NCBI GenBank assembly: GCA_015179125.1
Contig: WHVA01000450.1
Location: 29,949-93,948, forward strand
From: Gautieria morchelliformis
Lineage: Eukaryota > Basidiomycota > Agaricomycetes > Gomphales > Gomphaceae
Length of the DNA: 64,000 nucleotides
Reading direction: 5' to 3'
Numbering within the stretch: the stretch's first letter is position 1; each line of letters opens with the position of its first letter. Both the position numbers and the translations under genes were made by a program. Below, one piece after another: positions 44,925 to 53,822 of the stretch. The notes beneath the pieces are model-generated. The model made no database searches and was not told the DNA's origin. It worked only from the letters and a program-made list of their open reading frames with translations.

Positions 44925-46198
44925 ATGTGCCCCTCCCAGAGCGTTATGGACAGCGACGGGCTGAACTCCGTGCTGGGAGAGCCTGTATATTCGTCTTACG
45001 GTGCACAACATGACCCCCCTCCCTCGTCTTTATATTCACTAATACCCATGTTCTTCCCGACACTCGCTTACCTTATATCTCATTCGATGAATGACACTTG
45101 TGAGCATGTTTGTTCATTCGCATCCAGTTATTTGTCTCGGATATACACACAGGAATTTCCATAGCAGCCATTCCCATGAGCCTCACCATTTCAGGTTCAA
45201 GTGCAAGCCAGGACGCTATAGGTGTGTGCCTTCCATTCCTGTGGAACGCGAGACTCGATGGTGCCTTTCATCACTACAGCCCCCAGCCTGGATAATTACG
45301 AGGCCGCACGTGAGTTATGCATCTGTATCCTGTATCACCACCATGAGCTTCCCTCGCAGCCTTTTCCACAAACCTCGCCATGTCTGGCTCCAGTGCAAGT
45401 CAGGGAGCCATGGGTGTGTACATCACTCCAGAACATGGGACTCGATTGTGACATCCCCTCATGGCAGCTTTCGGCCTGGACAATGGCAAGGCCGCAGGTG
45501 AACCATGCATTTCATATCCTGTATAATCATTGATATATATACTGAAGACATCCTAGATGTTGCTTTATCTAACAATTTTGGGCCACAAGCATCGGACAAG
45601 CCTCCCCATGATGCTTCCCTCACCATTCATCCGGGCGTGTTCCACACACCTACCGAACACAACCTCACGCAGCTCTACCCAATCGCTGTGGCAGCCGACC
45701 TCCAACAACATATCATCACGGTCCAAGCCAACGGTGTCAGAAAATACTGGTGCAACTTTATTCGGCCGGGTTCATCCCCATGTCACTTCATCGGCACCAG
45801 GAAGCAGGTCCAATCTCACATTCGCCGGGCCCACCTTCACGAGTTGACACCCTTCAAGTGCACCTGGTACGTCTATCACTAGGCATGAGCCTTGGGGACT
45901 TTCATTCCGATCAACTTCTCACAGCGGAAGGTACTTTGTGGGTATGCCTGAAGGGATTCGTCATGTGACTACGAAGAACCAAGGCAATATCTATGAGTGT
46001 GGTGTCTGGTAGGCACATTATCCCGTTCTGTTTAGTTTGCGTATTCAAAAATATCTTTTTTTCACAAGCCACAATCGTTATGCCCGGAAAGATTATCGGA
46101 ACAAACATGCGAAGAGCTGCCTCATGAAAAGCAAGGAAGAAGGAGTAAATGGATCTTGTTTTGCTCATGTCAACGTCGTGCAGTCTCCAAAGCGATAA
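44925..46198 (+). CDS. three-zinc-finger protein gene 2 (multi-exon)
   Basis: Exon 1 (44925-45000) encodes MCPSQSVMDSDGLNS and ends in phase 1. The finger-1 exon starts after GAAG at 45548 and ends at 45866; its finger reads C-x9-C-x11-H-x4-H (PCHFIGTRKQ, HIRRAH). Exon 4 (45925-46008, 84 nt) holds CGRYFVGMPEG and ends ECGV. Exon 5 (46069-46198) holds HNRYARKDYRNKH, AKSC and a longer tail than gene 1. Introns again split the second cysteine codon after TG, giving C-x-C in finger 2. The second-exon region is duplicated (45181-45345 and 45373-45531), and neither copy gives a clean frame from exon 1, so expression of a full protein is uncertain. Confidence 0.62.
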
Positions 46199-48313
46199 CA
46201 TTTGTGTCTTGAATTTGATGTATTTGTTGTTTACGACCTATTTGACAAGTGATTCCGATAAACACCGTTGTCCAGTGGGGTTCTCTGGGTGAGCGAGGTC
46301 TGTGACACGCGCCGGTAAGCGTAATTCCCTTGCTCGTCAACTACGTAGGGTACTGGGAAGAGAGATCATGGGAATATATATATATACAAACCTTCTGCCG
46401 ACCTCTTTTCGCGTATTTTTGCTGTGGTCAATAACTCTAATCCGAGAAAGGGGTCTGCCATTTTGAGCACCGGCGCGCGGCATTGCATTAGAGTATATAA
46501 GTTTGTAGTATATATACGGGTATCTACGCACCGTACATACCCTGATCTTGTCGCGCGTATGATCCACCGGAATTGGCGTGTCCGTGAGACATTCACATAC
46601 CGTGTCCAGTTCCAACAGCATTGTCATATCCCGACGTTGCGCCAGATATAGAGCCCCGTACGTTCGACGAAGGCAGGGCAACACCGTGATGATGAGTCGC
46701 ATATGATGACCATTGTGCCACAGAATCAGCACTGGCATACCTAGCCGCTATCCACAACGGATATCATAGTCAGAACCGCACAGTGGAGATTGACAATTGG
46801 GGACATACAGTACTCGTCTTCGTCAGAACGCCTCATTTTCTTCCAATGAAAGATCGGGGCGGCAAGGACGGCGAGGATCTTCCAATGAGAACCGAGAAAC
46901 CGTGTGCAGGGGGCGATCGGGGTGACCCTCACGGTGAACGCCTGCTTAATCACAGTTCGGGGTGAGTTAATTTACATTTTATAGGCAACGGTGGTCCAGG
47001 CATGCAGTGGACACTCTGGGTGTGAGTAGCCGATAGAGTGCTGGGGGTATTGGGCCTTTCATATACTTATGCATATATGAGAACAAAGGTCAAGATACAT
47101 AAAGAGCGAAAGAACAAGGCGCACGCCCGACGAATGGTAAAATTTGGAGAATTGAGGCATGGCCACGGCGGTCGACACTGTCTTGGCAGACGACTCGTAG
47201 ACAGTCATTCGATTTCACGTGTACCCTGAGTGTGCTTGTAGATTTCAATAGAAAATAGTGTTCCGGTGACATGGCCATAACGAGCACGGCCCGAAATGCG
47301 TCTATGTGCATCCCGAGAATTGATCGTGTAGACACCCTGTCCCTGTATCATGCAGCAGTTGTCCACTTCTTACGAAGAAAACGTAGACATACGGTTACCG
47401 GTTATGAAGCTGACAGATACTTGTTAAGATAAGTATGTACATCTGAGAAGTTCGTGGATTCGTTCCCCTTTGATCTTTAGTTGTGTCTGCGATGGTCGAC
47501 GGCCAGGAGATGTCGAGAGGATGAGGCAGTCTGACGCTGAGCTGTCCTTACTCACAGTCACCTAATGAGGTAATCCTTTTCAAGACTCTTATTTTCGACA
47601 ATGTGGCATATGCGACGGTGTACCGGCCGAAGACGCCCGGCAGCCAGCGTGCCTGCTATTTATATATTACATACCCTTGCACCGCCTTAACTTGCCCATG
47701 ACGATTCCGTTTATCCATTTCGAGTTCGCGCGAGTCTGCGTGCCTTTCGAACTCTGGAAAGCAGTGCCAACGCTCGGAGCTCGGAAAGCGATGCCAGCGC
47801 TCGGACTACTGTTACGCTCTGAGAAGTCTTCATGCTTCTGGAATACTGCGGCACTGCCATGCATGGCCCAATCTTACTGTAAATAGGTACTCGAATGCGC
47901 CCAGTACTGACTCGGACATGGGTCACCCTCGCGCGCGAACGTCTCTGGTTAGTCCGGGTCGTAATTCTCAACTTACTGCATTGGCAGGCATCTGTAATAT
48001 TAATGCCAAGCTTTTTTTTTTTTTCAACCTTCAGAAATATGGGGATCCTGGGATCACGGGAGGACAATAATAGTAATATTGATTTATTGGAAACTGGAGA
48101 AGCGCCCGCTGGCATGCCGTTTTCCGCTCTGCACCCCTCGCTTTGGATACTAATGGATATAGATCACATGGAACCGCAGAGCCATACCTGCCAGGCATGA
48201 AGACGCGCCAGCCTGTCAGGCTTGGAAATGAGTGAAGTACATAAACCTGAAGACACGTCACATCCACTAATTCCTTCCACATTCCTATTACACCACGGCT
48301 CATTCAGAACTGT
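46199..48313. other. intergenic
   Basis: The first 190 bases (to about 46390, ending in a TA-rich run) are duplicated downstream of the zinc-finger fragment at 57259. The rest shows no recognisable gene. Confidence 0.5.
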
Positions 48314-49392
48314 ATGCCACCCTCCCAAAATTTCAAAGACATTGACTGGCTCAGCTACATAACAAGCGAACTTGGATCGGGTCCAGCCCAAGGTTCGTCT
48401 TGCGCTGCTCGATAATCATCCTGTTCTGTATATTTATATATATTCACTCATTCCCTGTTTTTTCCCTGACCTGGCTTGATTCCGACAATGTTTCGTACAT
48501 TCCCGATAATGTGAGCATGCTGCTGCATTTTTTGTCTTACTGTTTTCTGATAATACCCAGGAACATCCTTCACAGTCTTTCTCATGGATGTTGCCATGAG
48601 TTGTGGTTCCAACACAGGCCAAGAAATTAACTGTATGTAGCTTCCGACCTGTCGATCATTGCAGAATGCCAGAATCAACGGTACTCTTTCAGCTCACCGC
48701 AGCCCCCAACACGAACAGAGTAGAAGCCGTTGGTGGGGCGTGCATCTTGTACTCCGTATCACTAGTCATCACTGATAATGTATATGCCAGATACTCCCGT
48801 GACCACAGAGTACATCACAAGTGATACTTCTGTTCCCCATGGCGGTTCCGTGCCCCAAGTCTCCGGCAAACTGTCACCTGGCTTTGCCCTCGCCGTAACG
48901 CCTGGAGATTGCCCCGATCAGCACAAATTCATCCAGGCCGGCTCCATCACGAGGGCATTCGACCTCAAAGAGTACATTATTAGCACCGTTCACAACCACA
49001 TCACATACTACTGGTGTTACTATCCAACTTGTTCACATCGAAGTCATTTCGACACGAGGCGACAGGCCACCTCTCACATTCGCCACGTCCACCTTAACGA
49101 GCTGAAACCTTTCAAGTGCAGCTGGTACGACCATCCTAGCCATGCCAAGCCATAAGCACTTACAGTCTTCTTACAGTGGGGAGATCTTCGCGCATAAGCA
49201 GGACGCCAGGCGTCATGTCAATACCAAGAACTGGGGGAAGATCTACGAATGCGCGGCCTGGTATGCTGCTTCTTCCTGTTCCTTTTATGCATCATCAGAT
49301 GGTTTCTTTCCATTAGTCACCAACGGTATGCTCGCGAGGATTATCGCGGCAAACATGAGAGACGCTGCTGCATGAAAACTGGCAAGAGATAA
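48314..49392 (+). CDS. three-zinc-finger protein gene 3 (five exons)
   Basis: Exon 1 (48314-48392) encodes MPPSQNFKDIDWLS and ends in phase 1. A small second exon (about 48665-48735) reads FQLTAAPNTNRVEAV, with its acceptor not fixed. Exon 3 (48791-49124) starts after GCCAG and includes finger 1 (CYYPTC...HIRHVH, C-x4-C-x14-H-x4-H). Exon 4 (49177-49260, 84 nt) and exon 5 (49317-49392) give CGEIFAHKQDARRH and CAACHQRYAREDYRGKH followed by ERRC, ending KTGKR. All visible introns have GT...AG ends, and the last two split the second cysteine codon. This copy shows no defect in exons 1, 3, 4 or 5 and is the best candidate for a working member. Presumed nuclear nucleic-acid-binding protein. Confidence 0.75.
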
Positions 49393-50919
49393 ATTTAAGA
49401 TGCATGTGGTTTGATTCTATCAATGCGAAAAGTGCATGGGGACAGACTAGTCGGTATGATCCATAGGCTAAACGTGTATTTTTGGCGTGCTCAATGATAA
49501 GTAGCGGTGTCCAGATATGAAGGGGACACTGCATATGCCCTGCGGAAAGGCGTTTGATCGTCAGAGGGAAAACAACAGCGGAAGATGAAATTTCACGGTT
49601 GGAGAACAAGTACACAAGAACAAAGCACCACTCTCTGGACAAAACCAACACGAGTGGAGGTGATGGAGAAGGCCGGAATGCGGTCGGAGGCGCCCTCATG
49701 TTCTCAATAATGCATATCGTAGTACCGTGTATTCGCCGTCTGGGAAGAGGCTCGCGCCAGAGAACAGTGAGTTGAAGCGGGACCGCGAAGGAATAGTCGC
49801 AACTCGATGTCAATGGACTGGTGATGGAGGACAGGGAAATGGACAGAGAAGCGGAGATGAAAACGAACAGAGTTTGAAACTTACGCCCAATGAGGACAAC
49901 GTCGACAGGGAGACGCACGGAGGAGCGAAACGAAACTGGTAATAATTGCGTTGATGTGCTATAAATAGACAGGGCAGGAAGCTCTAAGATCGAGACATGA
50001 ATGGAGCGCGAAGATGGAAGAAGGAAGCATGTCCAGAAACAGGCGTATGACACCAGGAGCGTAGAACCACGAAGCAGGAACAGAATCGCAGACTCACACA
50101 CAATCACATACCCGTCGCGTCCCCTTGGAGCGACCCGACGGTGGTGCAGGCACTTATCTACTCATCCACGATTCCACAGTTAGCTCGCCAAACGTGGCTG
50201 ATAGCACTCCCTTAACTGTGGGGGTTTCGACCCCCACGGGGCGTGCGCGCCAAACAGCCGCTCGACACTCCAGTATGAGATGGAAACTATTGTAATTATT
50301 ATATCTAACATAGGACGATGTCCCAATAGATATAAATGGAAAGGAAAAAAAAAACTAGAGCGCTATGAGTGGAGACTGACCACAAATGAACGGATAAGTG
50401 TATCGCGGGAAGCGAGACATCAAATGGATTCTCTGTGGGTGCGTGCCTGGCGTGAGGTGGGAAGGGAAGCGTGTTGCATTGACTGCACATAGCCGGCAGA
50501 CTCCTGAGTGCTGGCTCACCGTGGGAACATCGAGATCTTCCGATCCAGCCAAGCAAGTTAATACTTAGCAGTCAGATTGCCCAGTGTCGGCGGCAGGGAC
50601 CCGAACCCAATCGACTAGAAACCCAGCTAATTACGAAGGCCGCAAGCGGAAAGACACATCAGTGCCACGTTGCCACTTGCCAACACATGCACTGTGTGAC
50701 CCCTGTCTTGGTACGACTGCTTTGGTGCTGATCGATGATCTATAACACGTTCGTGGCGAACGTCCTTCGGCGATGGTACCTGTTTTCGAGAAAAGGGTTA
50801 CTGTACAATAAGCAAGTGAACTTGAACTCAACGCGGTGCGTATCCACATTATACTGTACCCGTGTCACGATAATTAAAGGTATTTACCAAAGGGTTCCCG
50901 TGGAGTCCTTGTAAATCTA
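49393..50919. other. intergenic, with a possible SINE-like stretch
   Basis: The minus strand is open for 264 codons across 49313-50107 but overlaps gene 3 and has no domain. A tRNA-like box (GGGTTTCGACCCCC) near 50222 followed by an A10 run at 50346-50355 hints at a SINE, listed under findings. No other feature. Confidence 0.4.
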
Positions 50920-51443
50920 TTGTCAACGTGGTGTACCTGGAGGCCGTTTCTTCAGAGACTTGGCCACTGGTGGCTGTCCCACACGAGGAGGTACAGCTGG
51001 GGACACCTGCCCCTATTGCTTGCATACCTGCAGAGGGTAAGGGTATCCCGCAAAGTGATGTTCATCTCGATTTTCTTCTCCAAGGATGACAGGCGGTTAG
51101 CCACACTCCATCGTTCGATGATGAGTGGCAAGTACTAAAGGGAAACTGCCTCCCATCTGACCCATCCCTCGAGAATCCCTTCACCCTGCTCAAGTTCCTG
51201 TGCTTTGTCGCCATCTGCTTCACAGGATGTGGGCTTATGCTTTCTTCTATGCTCTAGGCCTCTGCTCACCCCCTTGGCTTCCATTGGTGTTCCTACTTCG
51301 ATGGCAAGGTCGATTTCAAGGGTGAGCGTCATATGTACCTTTATTCCGACGCGCTTGCAGAAGCCCATACAGGTGATGTGCTGGATATTATGGAACTCTG
51401 TCATGATTGGCCCAGATTCGACTTCACGCCCGACTCAAAGATG
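50920..51443 (+). CDS. unidentified host gene fragment, several exons
   Basis: A possible exon ends at 51036 with donor GTAAGG. After a 56-nt intron, 51093-51228 reads HTPSFDDEWQVLKGN and then a hydrophobic FLCFVAICF. Exon 51258-51320 reads HPLGFHWCSYFDGKVDF and ends in phase 1 at GTGAGC. After a 47-nt intron ending CTTGCAG, 51361-51440 reads EAHTGDVLDIMELCHDWPRF and ends at a GTGAGT donor. The phase match across the last intron supports a real gene. It is cut off right after that by an inverted piece of zinc-finger gene 2 at 51480. I do not recognise the family. The start codon and the exon joins before 51258 are uncertain. Confidence 0.4.
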
Positions 51444-51479
51444 TTCTTAAACGTGAGTGAATATAAAGACGAAGGGGGG

Positions 51480-51857
51480 CGTGTTGTTCACCGTGAGACG
51501 AATATGCAGGCTCTCCCAGCACGGCGTTCAGCCACAACACTGTGGGAGGGACATATATGTTTTGAACAATTGTGTGTAATAGAAAGCAAAGCGGGGAGAT
51601 AAGGGACGGTTACGAGAGTTTTATATCTGTTGGCCACTTGGAAAGCCAGCGCGGTTCCATGGGGTCCCAAGCTTAAAGAAAGCTCCATCGCGACTCGGTC
51701 GTGAGAGAAAGTGCGCCGGGTATCTCGATACGGTGCTGGAAACAGCACGCTAGCATGATTCCAGAAACGAGGCAAGCAAATTTCGCTGCAAGCAAGTCGT
51801 TAAGAGGCGGAGGAGCGCCAGGACCCGGAACAGGCGCAAACGTTCTAAGCGGAGGTA
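51480..51857 (-). pseudogene. inverted copy of the promoter and exon 1 of zinc-finger gene 2
   Basis: The minus strand matches 44600-45030 of the plus strand: the upstream region, the motif near 51642 (now GGAACCGCGCTGGCTTT), a TATA-type box near 51620, and exon 1 around 51490-51570 with the GAGAGCCTG/TATTCGTCT stretch and donor. No finger-encoding exons follow, so it is an orphan fragment made by inverted duplication. Confidence 0.75.
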
Positions 51858-52974
51858 AATCTCATTGCAGCTGACTCCTTCGTATGAAGGAAGGGGCCAG
51901 GATACTGTATACCACCCTGTGCAGAAGCAGCAGTATTCCACATTAGTGGATGCGATGACAGAAGATCAACCGTGGACTACGAGGCGCCTGCGACCCCACC
52001 GGTACACGAAGAAGAGGGGAGCATTCACGGAGAACGCAGACACACGAAGAACGCAGACACATGGAGAACGCACAGCAGTGCACCGGTACATGGAGTAGTA
52101 GAGTAGTAGGTGACAGGTACATGTAGCCCACAGAAGCGACCAGACCTAGTACTGGCGCACCGTGGTGAGCCCAGCGTCTTTTGCAGGTCCAGCTTCATAG
52201 TCAGCGCGCTGTCAGACATGGCTTGAGGATACATGTGGCGGCGCTGCAGAATAGGCTGACACACATGGGTGACATCAACATATATAGTCACGTACATCGC
52301 CACCGAGTCACAAGTTATTTCCTTTTCCGACAGGCGAGATACCTTAAATGTGACAGCATTCCCACGCTCCGCCAAATTTGGTTGTTGAGCACCGTAGGCG
52401 CCGCTTTTCGCCCCTGCGGCACTCTCCTTTTGCACAGGTTTTGCTCTCCAGGCTCGCTTGCCACCCTCATACTAATCCGTTTCGTCGATCGCCTCTTTCC
52501 CGATGAGTTTTTGACTGCCATATGCTTTCGTCAGGTGCTTCGTCTCGCACATACGTCACCAACTCTTTTGTTACGGTGCCTCGCCAGGCACCGGGGACAC
52601 GGATTCTTCGTGAGAGCCCTCCTCGAGTCGCTTCTCGGGTCCAGCGATCGTCTATTGTCTCGGCTACCGTCGGGCACTCGGCAAGAGAAGACGCTGTCAT
52701 CAGGATCATACACTCTATTCCCGCCTTTTTGGACCACAGGACCATGTAACATTGCTTTTGTGCACGCCAACAAACACCTTTAGCATTGCAGCGAGTACAC
52801 GAACAGCGGTCAAGATACAAAGCCAAGAGCAGACAAAGATACGGTCAAGAAACGGTCAAGAAAAAGGCCAAAACAAGAAAGAGACTGAGACTAAGACAAA
52901 AACACTACATGACACTCCACTTTGCATCACAAAATATCAGAAGTGCGGATAAGATATATCGGCCATGGCCACCT
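51858..52974. other. no recognisable gene
   Basis: An open plus-strand frame (52181-52783) has no domain or codon pattern that I trust. Short ACACGAAGAACGCAGAC-like repeats occur near 52040. Confidence 0.4.
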
Positions 52975-53154
52975 CTACTGAACGATGCGTGACTCGTGCA
53001 CGAGTTGCGCGGAAGGTAGCGAGTAGGATGGATGGGAAGGGGTGGCGGTGGGAAACGATAAGGGCTGCTGCTCATCTCGTGACCCGCCAGCAACACCATT
53101 AATCGGAGATATAGGGCGGGCTGAGAACAGTCGCGTCACGAAGTCAGATTCCAT
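52975..53154 (-). pseudogene. 5' exon fragment of a paralogue of the SAP-like coiled-coil gene
   Basis: From ATG 53154 the minus strand reads MESDFVTRLFSARPISPIN and further residues parallel to residues 134-180 of the complete gene next door, then loses similarity at about 52975. It lacks the coiled coil and all downstream modules. It lies directly behind the complete gene and the tandem array. Confidence 0.8.
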
Positions 53155-53822
53155 CGTTGTCGGCTAGATGAGACCGACCATACCTTGGTCTGTGTAGGTG
53201 TGCTCGGGGTTTTGACCCAACAAAACATCGACGCGCCCTCGTCTACCATAAGAAAACCGTCAAGCGTATATTCCACTGTTGTCGTGTAGATGAGACGGAT
53301 AATACCTTGGTCTGTGTGGGGGTGCTCGGGTTTTGACCCGACCAAACATCTACCGATCCAACGCCCTCGTCTACCGATAAGAAAACCGTCAGTGTATATT
53401 CCACTGTTGTCGTGTAGATGAGACGGATAATACCTTGATCTGTGTGGGTGTGCTCAGTCAGGGCTTTGACCCGACCAAACATCTACCGATCCAACGCCCT
53501 CGTCTACCGATAAGAAAACAGTCAGAGTATATTCCACTGTTGTCGTGTAGATGAAACTGATAATACCTTGGACTTTGTGGGTGTGCTCAGTCAGGGCTTT
53601 GACCTGACAAAACATCTACCGATCCAACGCCCTCGTCTACCGATAAGAAAACCGTCAGCGTATATTCCACTGTTGTCGTGTAGATGAAACTGATAATACC
53701 TTGGACTTTGTGGGTGTGCGCGGGGCTTCGACCAGATCACACATCCGCGGAAAGAGCGCTTTTACCTACCGATAAGGAAACCGTTAGCTTATAGTCCACC
53801 GTTGTGGGATACATGAGACCCA
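53155..53822 (-). repeat. ~126-133-bp tandem array derived from intron 3/exon 4 of the SAP-like gene, about 5 copies
   Basis: Units recur near 53163, 53286, 53412, 53545 and 53678, with a diverged copy up to 53822. On the minus strand each holds TCTTATCGGTAG (acceptor), a 65-base exon-like segment coding DEGVGSVDVWSGQ, and GGTATTATC (donor-like). The complete gene carries one such unit at its intron 3 acceptor and start of exon 4 (56137). Confidence 0.85.

Noticed and set aside
49313-50107. Long minus-strand open frame (264 codons)
   Set aside because: It overlaps the last exon of zinc-finger gene 3 antisense, has no ATG-proximal promoter in the right place, no domain, and a composition (Ser/Leu/Pro-rich) typical of chance frames.
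50560-50640. tRNA-like T-arm on the minus strand (GGGTTCGGGTCC)
   Set aside because: No acceptor stem or D-arm pairs with it at the right distance, so it is not a tRNA gene.
52181-52783. 200-codon plus-strand open frame
   Set aside because: No recognisable domain, no splice logic, and low-information Arg/Leu-rich composition; likely accidental.
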